Positions 19,020-27,052 of a stretch of 64,000 nucleotides of DNA are shown here, in pieces. Each line of letters begins with the position of its first letter. Within the stretch, counting starts at the first letter, position 1. The notes beneath the pieces are model-generated. The model was not told the DNA's origin and searched no databases. It saw only the letters and a program-made list of their open reading frames with translations. The DNA is from Halopenitus persicus (GTDB lineage Archaea; Halobacteriota; Halobacteria; Halobacteriales; Haloferacaceae): positions 62,001 through 126,000 of the forward strand of contig NZ_FNPC01000004.1 in assembly GCF_900107205.1 (NCBI RefSeq). Reading direction: 5' to 3'. The translations under genes and the position numbers were made by a program.

Positions 19020-20687
19020 CTATCGGCGGCTCATATCGAACGGCAGTCCCTCGATCCCGTCGCGTTGGAACGCCGTGATCGTCTCGTTCACCGCGTCGTA
19101 TCCGACGATCCCCTCCCGGATCATTCGTTCGGTGAGGTCGGCGCGGAACTGGAGGTCGTCGTAGATGTCGCGGGTGTCGGCGTACCCCAGCAGCGTCGCG
19201 ATCTGTTCCTCGAGCACGTAGGAGTTGTTCATCCCCTGGAAGACGATCTCGTCCTCGACGGGGTCCCAGCTGAACACCTCCCGGGTGATGACGCCGTCCA
19301 TCTCCTTCGAGTAGCCCTCGATCTCCTGGACGCTCGTCACCCGGCGCAGCACCTCGTCGCCCTGCTTGACCCGGTTCTGGAACAGCGCGACGTCGGCGTT
19401 GTCCATGAACGTCTCCGGGACGTTGATCGGGTCGGAGGTGAACCGCTGGATCATCGAGACGATGTCGCTGGCGTGGAACGTCAACATCACCGGGTGGCCC
19501 GTCTGGGCGGCCTGGAACGCCATCCGCCCCTCCGCACCCCGAACCTCGCCGACGATGATGTAATCGGGCCGCGACCGCAGCGCCGCCGCGACCAGGTCGA
19601 ACATGTCGACGTCGACCGATCCCTCGCCGCCGCCCTCGCGAGTCAACAGCTGCTGCCAGGTGTTGTGCGGCGGGATGACCTCCGCCGTGTCCTCCGCGGT
19701 GTAGATCTTCGAGTCCCGCGGGATGTACGAGAGGACGGCGTTGAGCGTCGTCGTCTTCCCCGAGGCGGTCTCCCCGACGACGAACACCGTCTGTTCGTTC
19801 TCCAGGCACAGCCAGAGGTACGCCGCAAGCTCCGGCGAGAGCGTCCCCCACTCCGTGATCTGGTTGACCGACAGCGGCGTCTCGCTGCCCTGTCGGATCG
19901 TCAGCGAGGACCCCTTGATCGAGACGTCGTCGGAGTAGATGATGTTGATGCGCGACCCGTCCGGCAGCGTCGAGTCGACGATCGGGTCGGCGTCGGAGAC
20001 GGGATCGCCGATGCGTTCGCCCATGTTTCGCAGCCAGTTGTCGAAGTTCGAGCGCGTGCCGAAATCGACCGTGGTCTCCAGCATTCCGAAGACCTCGTGG
20101 TCGACGTGGCACTCGTGGGGGCCGATGACGTGGATGTCCTCGTTGGCCGGATCGCGCATCACGGGCTCGAGGGGGCCGTAGCCGACGATGTCGCGCACGA
20201 GCCGGTAGCGAATGCTCTCGTAGGTCTCCGGCGTGACGGTGAGCGACCCCCAGTCGAGCGCCTTCCGGATCCGCCCGAGACGGCCGGTCTCGTCGGTCGT
20301 GACGGTCGTGACCTCCTCCAACAGCGTGTCGATCAGCTCGTTGTACTCGGCCGTCGTCTCGGGCGCCCGGTAGCCGCCCGACACCGTCAGCAGGCGGTCC
20401 TTGACGTCGTGGAGCGTCTGCGCCTCCGGTCCGGATAGCTCCGGCTCGATCGCGTAGTACTTCGTGTCCTGTCCGAGGTCGCCGTAGATGTGACAGAAGA
20501 TCGGCCCGCCGACCGGATAGAGGACGTTCGGCCGGTCGGTCTCGTACTCGCCGGTGGCCTCCTCGATCAGCGTCGGGAACTCCCCCGTGATCTGACGGAA
20601 CTGCCGGAGGTGTCGCTTGAGGTGTGGCCGACGCTGTGCCACCTGCCGCAGTTCCTTCGACGGTCTGACGGTTCCCTGTTCCGTCAT
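19020..20687 (-). CDS. arlI: Archaellum motor ATPase ArlI (FlaI)
   Basis: A 555-residue secretion-type ATPase. The Walker A motif is GETASGKTTTLNA. The Asp box, the Walker B-like DYIIVGEVRG and the His box (TGHPVMLTFHASD) follow in the usual order. ArlI forms a hexamer under ArlJ and powers both assembly and rotation of the archaellum. It is 11 bp after arlH and 19 bp before arlJ, so it is in one operon. No key residue is missing. Confidence 0.97.
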   Translation of the reverse strand: MTEQGTVRPSKELRQVAQRRPHLKRHLRQFRQITGEFPTLIEEATGEYETDRPNVLYPVGGPIFCHIYGDLGQDTKYYAIEPELSGPEAQTLHDVKDRLLTVSGGYRAPETTAEYNELIDTLLEEVTTVTTDETGRLGRIRKALDWGSLTVTPETYESIRYRLVRDIVGYGPLEPVMRDPANEDIHVIGPHECHVDHEVFGMLETTVDFGTRSNFDNWLRNMGERIGDPVSDADPIVDSTLPDGSRINIIYSDDVSIKGSSLTIRQGSETPLSVNQITEWGTLSPELAAYLWLCLENEQTVFVVGETASGKTTTLNAVLSYIPRDSKIYTAEDTAEVIPPHNTWQQLLTREGGGEGSVDVDMFDLVAAALRSRPDYIIVGEVRGAEGRMAFQAAQTGHPVMLTFHASDIVSMIQRFTSDPINVPETFMDNADVALFQNRVKQGDEVLRRVTSVQEIEGYSKEMDGVITREVFSWDPVEDEIVFQGMNNSYVLEEQIATLLGYADTRDIYDDLQFRADLTERMIREGIVGYDAVNETITAFQRDGIEGLPFDMSRR

Positions 20688-20698
20688 CCGTTGTCCAC

Positions 20699-21448
20699 CT
20701 AGGCCACGCTCCGGCTCTCGACGACCACGCCGGTCCCCGACCGAACCGAGTAACCGATCGTGTCGCCCACCTGCTCACCCATTCCGGCGAACCGCTTGAC
20801 GCTGATCTGTCGGCGGACCTCGCTGCCGACCTCGATCATCTCGAGCTGGAGGAAGACGTCGGCGATCGCACGGAACGGCCCGATCGCGTCCTCGTCGATC
20901 GCCGAGGGGTCGATCGTCAACACGATCACCTTCCCCTGGGAGATGACGTCCCGGAAGAAGGAGATGATCTCGAGGGCGGCCTGCCGCTCCTCGTTCTTCC
21001 GGATCAGCGACTCGAAGGTCGGGTCGTTCCGGAGGATCGAATCGAACGTGTCGATGAAGATCACGTCCGTGTTCCACATCACCTCCGCGTTCATCAGCCG
21101 CGTCAGCAGCTGCATCCGCTCGCCGGACCCCTCCGAGAACGCCCCGCCGGAGTTGAAGTCGGCGTGGAGGAACAGCAGCTCCTCGTTCAACAGCGGCCGA
21201 ACGACGTCGTACGACAGCGAGTGCATCTGGTCGAGGAACCCCCGGATCGTCAGCTCCGTCGACAGCATCGTCACGGTCGCGCCCTCCTCGAGCAGGCCGT
21301 ACGCGAACCGCTGGGAGAGCGCCGACTTCCCGGCGCCGTAGTCGCCCTCCATCAGGACGATGCTGCCGCGGGGGATCCCCCCGCCAAGCTCCATGTTCAC
21401 GCGGTCGTGGTCCTCCAGTCCCAACGAGAGTAGGCTGTCACGTGTCAT
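20699..21448 (-). CDS. arlH: Archaellum ATP-binding regulator ArlH (FlaH)
   Basis: A 249-residue RecA/KaiC-like protein with Walker A GDYGAGKSALSQRF (about residues 34-47) and Walker B VIFIDTFDS. ArlH binds ATP inside the cytoplasmic ring and switches ArlI between assembly and rotation. The ATG at 21448 is the second copy of a duplicated GGTGGATAACGATG start module. The first copy creates a short out-of-frame ORF just ahead of it. Confidence 0.96.
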   Translation of the reverse strand: MTRDSLLSLGLEDHDRVNMELGGGIPRGSIVLMEGDYGAGKSALSQRFAYGLLEEGATVTMLSTELTIRGFLDQMHSLSYDVVRPLLNEELLFLHADFNSGGAFSEGSGERMQLLTRLMNAEVMWNTDVIFIDTFDSILRNDPTFESLIRKNEERQAALEIISFFRDVISQGKVIVLTIDPSAIDEDAIGPFRAIADVFLQLEMIEVGSEVRRQISVKRFAGMGEQVGDTIGYSVRSGTGVVVESRSVA

Positions 21449-21476
21449 CGTTATCCACCGTCGTATCTGCGGCCAT
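21438..21476 (-). other. 12-codon minicistron created by a duplicated start site
   Basis: After the arlG stop, ATG 21476 opens a 12-codon frame (MAADTTVDNDDT, then stop) that overlaps the arlH start out of frame. It results from a 28-bp tandem duplication of the arlG stop/arlH start junction. It may compete for or help ribosome entry at arlH. That effect is inference. Confidence 0.5.
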
Positions 21477-21497
21477 CGTTATCCACCGTCGTATCTG
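21446..21497. repeat. 24-bp direct repeat at the arlG-arlH junction
   Basis: The 24-bp sequence CATCGTTATCCACCGTCGTA plus TCTG occurs at 21446-21469 and again at 21474-21497 (period 28 bp), with no mismatch. It covers the arlG stop codon, a GGTGG Shine-Dalgarno-like motif and an ATG on the minus strand. Confidence 0.9.
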
Positions 21498-21949
21498 AAC
21501 TCGAAGACTTCCTCGTCGCCGTTCACCGTCAGATGGACCCGGTGATCGCCCGTCCCGATCGACCCGACGTCGATCCGGTACTCGAGGACGTCCCCCCGTC
21601 CCCACGACGATCCGGAGTCGGCGTGCAGCGTCGTGTCGATGCTCCCGGAGCCGACGAACTCCCCGTCGAAGACGATCACCGCCTCCGACCCGTCCGGCGA
21701 GAGCCGCTGCGTCCCCGTGTTCTTCACGAGCAGGGTGACGGTCCCGTTCTCCGAATCGTAGACGTTCGAACTCCCCGCGTCGGAGACCACGGTCACGTCG
21801 GTTCGGATCTCCTCGGAGACGTCCATGCTCGTGTCCTCGATCGCCGCGTTGACCCGGTCGACCTCGGTGGTCACCGTTCCCACGACGCCGGCGGCGATCA
21901 CGAGGCTCGCGATGAAGAGGATCATGTGTGAGATGGAGACGCTCGCCAT
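21479..21949 (-). CDS. arlG: Archaellum stator protein ArlG (FlaG)
   Basis: A 156-residue protein with one N-terminal hydrophobic helix (residues 7-27) and an archaellin-like beta-sandwich outside (VTVVSDAGSSNVYD, LLVKNTGTQRLSPDG). ArlG and ArlF form the stator that links the motor to the S-layer. It starts immediately after the arlF stop (TAG-ATG, no gap), so it is translationally linked. Its C-terminus ends RYDGG, encoded inside a tandem duplication. Confidence 0.93.
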   Translation of the reverse strand: MASVSISHMILFIASLVIAAGVVGTVTTEVDRVNAAIEDTSMDVSEEIRTDVTVVSDAGSSNVYDSENGTVTLLVKNTGTQRLSPDGSEAVIVFDGEFVGSGSIDTTLHADSGSSWGRGDVLEYRIDVGSIGTGDHRVHLTVNGDEEVFEFRYDGG

Positions 21950-22408
21950 CTAGACGGCCACCACCGTTCCGCGAACCTGCAGTCCCGATTCGGTCGCGAC
22001 GAGCACCGCGTCCTGTCCGCCGCTTGCGACCGAGATCCGGAGTCGTTCGCCCGGAAGCCACAGCTCCGTGTTCGCGTCCCCGGTCGACGGATCCGCGTCG
22101 GCGTCGTAGACGATCGTGTCGTCGCCGGTCACCGCCACGTACTCGTTATCCGCGACGAGGGTCGTTTTCGGCACCGACATCGTCCGCGCGCCGACGTTCT
22201 CGACCGTGACGTTCAGCGTGGTCCCGTCGTCGGTCGCGTTCACGAACTCGACGTCGGCGTTCTCCCGCTCGAGCGCGCGCTCGTGGGACCCCTCCTGTGC
22301 GCTCGTGACGCGGTCGAACCCGTTCTCCGCGACGGGGTAGACCGCCCCGAACGCGATGAACATCCCGGCGACGATGATCGCCGCCGAGGCGGAGACGCTA
22401 ATCCCCAT
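21950..22408 (-). CDS. arlF: Archaellum stator protein ArlF (FlaF)
   Basis: A 152-residue protein with an N-terminal membrane helix (residues 6-26) followed by a beta-rich extracellular domain (VEFVNATDDGTTLNVTVENVG). In other archaea the soluble domain binds S-layer protein and caps ArlG. Its start overlaps the end of the arlCED fusion by 11 bp, and arlG follows without a gap. Confidence 0.93.
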   Translation of the reverse strand: MGISVSASAAIIVAGMFIAFGAVYPVAENGFDRVTSAQEGSHERALERENADVEFVNATDDGTTLNVTVENVGARTMSVPKTTLVADNEYVAVTGDDTIVYDADADPSTGDANTELWLPGERLRISVASGGQDAVLVATESGLQVRGTVVAV

Positions 22409-24242
22409 CCGGACCCCTCCGCGAGGTCGGTCGCGTCACGTCGCGATCGACGCCGCGGGGAACGTCCCCCGTCTCCCGCTCGCGTGATCCTCTCGATCGC
22501 GACGGTCGATCGTCGTCGGTCGACTCCTGCGGCTGCGGCGGGTATGGTCGGTGGCCGTTTCCGGCCGGTCCGTCGGCCGATCGGTCGCTCAGCTCCGCGA
22601 CGTCCCCGAGGCCATCGAACCGGTCCTGATGGCCGTCCCCGTGCTCGCCCGTTCGCTCCGCCGTCGGAAGGAGCGGGCGGTCGGTCAGATCGTCCCACCG
22701 GTCGACGAGCACGTCGCGTGAGGTCGCCTCGTTCAGCTGCAGGATGTATCGCAGGCTCGTCGTGTGGTGGTCACGGTCGAGATGCTCGGTGCCCGGTCGG
22801 ACCACGACGTTGCGGTCGACCTGTCCGAATCCCGACAGAAAGTCCCGAAGCTGGTCGGCGACGGACGGGGACACCCAGTCGATCCGTTCGTAATACTGGA
22901 TCGCGCGTGCGGCGTCGGTCACCGTCGCCGTCTCGACGAGGAACTCGAGCCACTCCATCACCAGCAGGTCGCCGACGTACCCCTCCGGCAACGAGCGCAG
23001 GTACGGGTCCCGGCGCCCGGGCTCGAGGTCGTCGTCGTCGACGTACTCGAACGCGTCATCGGACGCGCCCGGGCGTTGCTCCCCGTCGCGGTCGGTCCGC
23101 GACCGGTCGTGGTCGTATCGGTCGACGGGCTCGGAACCGGCGTCCCTTCGGTCGGCATCCGTCGGTTCGTTCGGCTCGGACTCCGACGTTCCGTGGTCGG
23201 TGGCCTGCGGCTCCGGTTCGGGCTCCGGGTCGGGTTCGGGATTCGCTGCCGGAACCGACCCGGTGCTCATCTGCACCGGCCCCGCGTTCGTCGGGGTCGC
23301 GGTCGTCTCCGCTCCCTCGTCGTCGTACTCCGCCTTGAGATCGCTGAAGCTCTTCGTTTCGTCCTCCGCGTCCGGCTCCGCACGCCCCTCCGTCGGATCC
23401 GGCTCGACGGCCGGTTCGGGCTCCGGTTCAGGATCGGGCTCCGGGTCGGATTCGAGCTCGTCCTCGGCGTTCCGCATCGCCTGATCGTTGAGATCCTCGG
23501 CCGTCGGCCCGTCGTCGACGGGGTCGTCGGACTCCTCGTCGAACCCGTACTCGTCCTCCGGCTCCGCGGCCTGGCTCCCGTCCTCCTCGCTCTGCTCGAA
23601 CAGGCCGAGCGTGGCGCCGTCGCCCCCGGCGTCGACCCCGCCGCCGTTGAACTCGTCGACCTCGTCGACGAACGGGTTGACCCCCTGCGTGACCATCTCG
23701 TAGATGCCGAGCAGGTTCCGGATGTCCTCCTCGATCTCCGCGACGGTCCCCTGGATCGACTCGTTCTCCGACCGGACCGTCGAGACGGTCGCGTCGATCG
23801 AGTCGACGTCGTTCTCGAGCTCCTCGATGCGGCGCTGGAGCTCGAGCGTGTCGACTCCGCCGCCACCGCCGTCGAGGTCGTCCCCCCAGTCGTCCCCGCC
23901 GGCGGCCCCCCCACCGCCGGAGTTCGCCTCGGGATCGCCGCCGAGGCCGTCACCGCCGAGTCCCCCGCCGCCGAGACCGTCGCCGTCCAACCCGTCCCCG
24001 CCGGCGGCCCCCCCGCCGCCGCCGCCGAGTTCCGCCTCCAGATCGGTTCCGCCGCCGAGACCGTCGCCGCTCAACCCGTCGTCCCCGCCGCGGTAGCCGG
24101 CGTCGTCGGACAACGGATCGGTCCCCCCCGATTCACTGGCCTCGTCATCGCGGAGCCGGTCCAAAATGCCGGCTCCAACGAGCCCTAGCGTGGCCCCCCC
24201 CGCGACCGTCGATAGGGCCCATGCTGATGTTTCGAGCGCCAT
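22398..24242 (-). CDS. arlCED: Fused ArlC/ArlE/ArlD archaellum cytoplasmic ring protein
   Basis: A 614-residue fusion. The order is a hydrophobic N-terminus (residues 1-25), a long Gly-rich segment with repeated GDGLGG units (about 45-130), a coiled coil (LELQRRIEELENDVDSI onward, about 135-190), and an ArlC-like motif (LLGIYEMVTQGVNPFVDEVDEF). Then come acidic Pro-Glu-Asp repeats and the conserved ArlD/E domain (YLRSLPEGYVGDLLVMEWLEFL ... about 410-520, quoted in part). These parts are separate genes in many archaea and fused in Euryarchaeota. They link the chemotaxis adaptor CheF and CheY to the motor. The ATG at 24242 lies downstream of two TATA-like AT-rich runs (24267-24296). Confidence 0.9.
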   Translation of the reverse strand: MALETSAWALSTVAGGATLGLVGAGILDRLRDDEASESGGTDPLSDDAGYRGGDDGLSGDGLGGGTDLEAELGGGGGGAAGGDGLDGDGLGGGGLGGDGLGGDPEANSGGGGAAGGDDWGDDLDGGGGGVDTLELQRRIEELENDVDSIDATVSTVRSENESIQGTVAEIEEDIRNLLGIYEMVTQGVNPFVDEVDEFNGGGVDAGGDGATLGLFEQSEEDGSQAAEPEDEYGFDEESDDPVDDGPTAEDLNDQAMRNAEDELESDPEPDPEPEPEPAVEPDPTEGRAEPDAEDETKSFSDLKAEYDDEGAETTATPTNAGPVQMSTGSVPAANPEPDPEPEPEPQATDHGTSESEPNEPTDADRRDAGSEPVDRYDHDRSRTDRDGEQRPGASDDAFEYVDDDDLEPGRRDPYLRSLPEGYVGDLLVMEWLEFLVETATVTDAARAIQYYERIDWVSPSVADQLRDFLSGFGQVDRNVVVRPGTEHLDRDHHTTSLRYILQLNEATSRDVLVDRWDDLTDRPLLPTAERTGEHGDGHQDRFDGLGDVAELSDRSADGPAGNGHRPYPPQPQESTDDDRPSRSRGSRERETGDVPRGVDRDVTRPTSRRGPDGD

Positions 24243-24397
24243 TGGCGTGTACCACGACCGAACCCCACTTTAATGTATCTCCCTTATTATCAAATCTGAT
24301 TTCAGAAGGGCGAAAAAGCGACGGTATACGACGGAGCGTCACTATCGGGGGTGAGAATGAGTGACTCGGATCGGCGATGATCGTCGTCGATCCGGGG

Positions 24398-25468
24398 TCA
24401 CTTCCGCGCGTCGACGTCCGATCCGACCCAGTCCCAGGAGGACTCGGCCGCCGCTCCCGCGTCGTCCGCAGGATCGGCGTCGTCCGTTGAACCGGCGTCG
24501 TTCGCTGAACCGGCGTCGTCAGCCGGAACGGCGTCGTCCGCTGAACCGGTCTCGGAGTCGTCATCGGGGCTATCGTGGGCACCCGTCGATCCGAATCCGG
24601 AGGCGGCGTCCGATTCGGACCGTTCGCCCGCGGCGGTCCGACCAGCAGCGTCGTCACGACCGCGGCGGGGCGAATCGTCGAACCCCGGCACGCGCTCGTC
24701 GCGGCGGTTCGTCCGCTTCGGGGACCGGGTCTCGTCCGTGTCGGCGTCGTTGTTGGTTTCGACGTCGGCCCCCTCGCTTTCGTCGGCCCCGGTGTCGATC
24801 CGGAGGCCGCCGTGGGCCTCCGCGACCCGCAGCAGGTCGGCGATCGAGTCCTCCGGGTCGAGGTCGTGCCGGTCCAGATACCGCTCGAGCGTGCCGGGCG
24901 GGTACTGTACCGGCAGCTCGGCGGCCGCGACAAGGATGCCGAGGGCCTCGTCCGGCGGCGCCTCGCTGGCGGCGTGCCGGGTGAACCAGGTGAGCAGCGT
25001 CTCGAAGGCTGCGGTGACGTCGTTCGAGACCATCCGGTGGCGAACCACCTCGTCGTCGACCGACAGGGTCGCGTCGAAGCCATAGGCGAAGCCGTCCGCC
25101 TCGAACGACGCCGCGAGCCACCGGCTCACGTCCTGCGACGTCACCGCGCCTCGCGATCGGTCGTTCCTCCCGCCGGTGTCGCCAGCGTCCGGCTCTGCAG
25201 CGGTCGGCGACGATTCGTCCGCGGCCGCTTCCGCCGCCGCGTCCGCCGTCGCCGCATCCGCTGCCGCGTCCGCGGCCGCCTCCGCCACCGACTCGTCGGC
25301 GTCGGTGACCTCGTTCAACAGGTCCGCGAGCGAGTCCTCGTCCCGCGGCACTCGCGGCGGGCCGTCGCCGGCCGAGACCACGTACCGGCCGTCGTCGATC
25401 TCGGTGACGCGCTCGTCGCGCGTGAAGTCGAGATCGTCCGGGTCGAACGCCGAGCCGTCGTTGGTCAT
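24398..25468 (-). CDS. Archaellum-locus protein of unknown function (DUF7500 type)
   Basis: A 356-residue very acidic protein. A central domain (about 110-225) has SQDVSRWLAASFEADGFAYGFDATLSV and GILVAAAELPVQYPPGTLERYL. An Ala/Asp-rich linker precedes it. The C-terminal part has tandem DDAGSANDAGSTDDADPADDAG-like units encoded by 18-bp DNA repeats (about 24470-24550). I recall this as a haloarchaeal archaellum-cluster family (DUF7500). It lies between the archaellins and arlCED, in the same orientation, which suggests an archaellum-related role. ATG 25468 is chosen because upstream codons look non-coding. Confidence 0.72.
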   Translation of the reverse strand: MTNDGSAFDPDDLDFTRDERVTEIDDGRYVVSAGDGPPRVPRDEDSLADLLNEVTDADESVAEAAADAAADAATADAAAEAAADESSPTAAEPDAGDTGGRNDRSRGAVTSQDVSRWLAASFEADGFAYGFDATLSVDDEVVRHRMVSNDVTAAFETLLTWFTRHAASEAPPDEALGILVAAAELPVQYPPGTLERYLDRHDLDPEDSIADLLRVAEAHGGLRIDTGADESEGADVETNNDADTDETRSPKRTNRRDERVPGFDDSPRRGRDDAAGRTAAGERSESDAASGFGSTGAHDSPDDDSETGSADDAVPADDAGSANDAGSTDDADPADDAGAAAESSWDWVGSDVDARK

Positions 25469-25514
25469 CGATGAGTGGTCTCCATTAAAAACGAAAGAAG
25501 ATGTCGGTCGCCGG

Positions 25515-26096
25515 TTAGAGCGAGACGGCTCCGCCCGAGAGTGAATCGGGGGCGCGTATCTCGATAGAGGTACTTGCCCCAGACGCCGTGATAATACGCA
25601 TCTCGAGGCTGTCCCCTTCCGACAGACCGTCCCCATCGATTGCCGAGATTGAGCCGAGATCTATACTGATCGTGTGGAGGTCCTCGGCATCGTCGTCAGT
25701 GACGATATTGCCACTTCCGTCTACGGAGGTCGTAGTGAATTCATCAGTGGGATTGTGAGTCGAGTGCTCCAATGTCGCGGCATCGGTTGCGACAAGCTCG
25801 ATCGTGACTTCGGTGAGGTCGATGTCTCCAGAGCCAGGACTCTTGGTCGTGGTCATATCCACCTGCGTTATCGCACTGTTCCCTGCAGTACCGACGATAT
25901 CGACGATCTGCAATCGATCGGTGACCTGTTGGGTACTTTCTTCGCCCGTTGCCTCGGACTGCGTCTGGAGGAAGCCGGCGGTGTTGATGAGCACGCCCGC
26001 GGCGATCGCGGCCACGAGAACCATCGCGATGAACACGATGAGTGTCCCAATACCCACCTGACCTCGGTCGTTATCGCTGGTGATCGATTCAAACAT
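25515..26096 (-). CDS. Archaellin (second copy)
   Basis: A 193-residue archaellin. A short class III signal peptide ends in DNDRG, and processing by ArlK/PibD would leave [19 protein letters not shown] at the new N-terminus. That is a hydrophobic helix forming the filament core, followed by a beta-sandwich. The first 60 residues are nearly identical to the other archaellin, while the rest diverges. I find no usable N-X-S/T glycosylation sequon (only N-P-T). It overlaps the first archaellin stop by 1 bp (TAATG), so the pair is co-translated. Confidence 0.95.
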   Translation of the reverse strand: MFESITSDNDRGQVGIGTLIVFIAMVLVAAIAAGVLINTAGFLQTQSEATGEESTQQVTDRLQIVDIVGTAGNSAITQVDMTTTKSPGSGDIDLTEVTIELVATDAATLEHSTHNPTDEFTTTSVDGSGNIVTDDDAEDLHTISIDLGSISAIDGDGLSEGDSLEMRIITASGASTSIEIRAPDSLSGGAVSL

Positions 26097-26665
26097 TAGA
26101 GGAACACCGAATCCCCATCCTCGATGTTGTCCGGTGCACGAATCTGGACGGAGGTTGAGCCGCCCGACGGTGCGGTGAGCGTGATCTCCAGCTGTTGTCC
26201 ACCCGTCAGGCCATCCCCGATCGCACTGTCCAGATTGCCATCTTCAGTACCGTCCTCATCTAACGTGATCTGTGTGCGATCGTTGTCATCCGTCAGAACG
26301 GGTCCACTCCCAAGGGTAAACGATGCGGATCCCTGCGGGCCGACGGCTGAAACGTAGACCTCTGAGAGATCGATATCTCCGGAGCCCGGTGCCTTCGTAA
26401 TGGTGAACCTGAAGTCATCGAGTGCTTCAGTAGGGGTATCGCCTCCGTCCGTCTCCTCACCCACAACCCCGATAACCTCCAGCCGATCGGTGACTTGCTG
26501 CGTACTTTCTTCACCCGTTGCCTCGGACTGCGTCTGGAGGAAGCCGGCGGTGTTGATGAGCACGCCCGCGGCGATCGCGGCCACGAGAACCATCGCGATG
26601 AACACGATGAGCGTCCCGATACCCACCTGACCCCGTTCCTCGTCTTCCGTTATGCGTTCGAACAT
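26096..26665 (-). CDS. Archaellin (first copy)
   Basis: A 189-residue archaellin from ATG 26665 ([12 protein letters not shown], then [13 protein letters not shown]). The class III signal peptide and hydrophobic core helix are intact, and the outer domain differs from its partner's. Two archaellins are typical of Halorubrum-like filaments, where both subunits are needed for a normal filament. No N-X-S/T sequon is present. Outside the conserved N-terminus the codons are less GC-rich than in neighbouring genes. A longer start at 26740 adds residues unlike a signal peptide and is rejected. Confidence 0.95.
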   Translation of the reverse strand: MFERITEDEERGQVGIGTLIVFIAMVLVAAIAAGVLINTAGFLQTQSEATGEESTQQVTDRLEVIGVVGEETDGGDTPTEALDDFRFTITKAPGSGDIDLSEVYVSAVGPQGSASFTLGSGPVLTDDNDRTQITLDEDGTEDGNLDSAIGDGLTGGQQLEITLTAPSGGSTSVQIRAPDNIEDGDSVFL

Positions 26666-26720
26666 GGTGTCTACGCCCGTGGTCTCGACACGGACATACT
26701 CGCCCTGATGAAGACGCCCT

Positions 26721-26731
26721 TCATAAACCCT
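26721..26731 (-). promoter_or_regulatory. Putative archaellin promoter
   Basis: The minus-strand sequence GGGTTTATGA would place transcription start about 35 nt before the ATG at 26665. A second candidate TTTATTATCA lies at 26751-26761. Confidence 0.35.
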
Positions 26732-27020
26732 GGTCTCCAATTTTCAGACGTGATAATAAACTGCAGTCGTGCGGTTTCGGGTCTCGATCGGCGCCGATCG
26801 GCCGACTCACGGGGTCTGGTGCTGCTCTCAGCGTCTCGATTTTGGGTTTTGGCGACGAACGTCTGCTGGACGAAGCAAACGAGCCGATCTCGGTCAGTGA
26901 TTTTTGCGTCACGCCCTATCACGGTATATAAATGGAACGTCGGACACCGTTCCGTCCCAAACGTCTGAACGAGGCTGGCGGCGCCTCCCGTGGACGGCCC
27001 CACCGCGGACGTGTCCCCCG

Positions 27021-27030
27021 GTTTATAATC
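27021..27030 (+). promoter_or_regulatory. TATA box of the CNNM-type gene
   Basis: GTTTATAATC is 23-32 bp upstream of the ATG at 27053, the leaderless spacing. Confidence 0.6.
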
Positions 27031-27052
27031 CCCCGGCTCTCGTTGGGACGGT

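Larger units (their letters stand above)
26666..27052. other. Divergent promoter region between archaellins and CNNM gene
   Basis: A 387-bp AT-richer gap. It carries promoters for both sides, listed separately. It also has a TATATAAA at about 26927-26934, 25 bp upstream on the minus strand of a GTG at 26912. That GTG opens a 63-codon frame ending at 26721 (starts TQKSLTEIGSFASSS). This frame has weak codon bias and is only a possible gene. Confidence 0.45.

Noticed and set aside
16622-19078. An 818-codon plus-strand open frame opposite arlJ and the KH gene
   Set aside because: It is a mirror of well-supported genes on the other strand, common in GC-rich genomes. Its composition is Arg/His/Gln-rich without any domain.
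26096-26740. Longer archaellin start at 26740
   Set aside because: The added 25 residues do not fit a class III signal peptide. ATG 26665 gives the normal short, charged signal.
26721-26912. A 63-codon minus-strand frame with a TATA element at leaderless distance
   Set aside because: Promoter spacing is good, but codon bias is weak and no family is recognised. Kept only as a remark in the intergenic entry.
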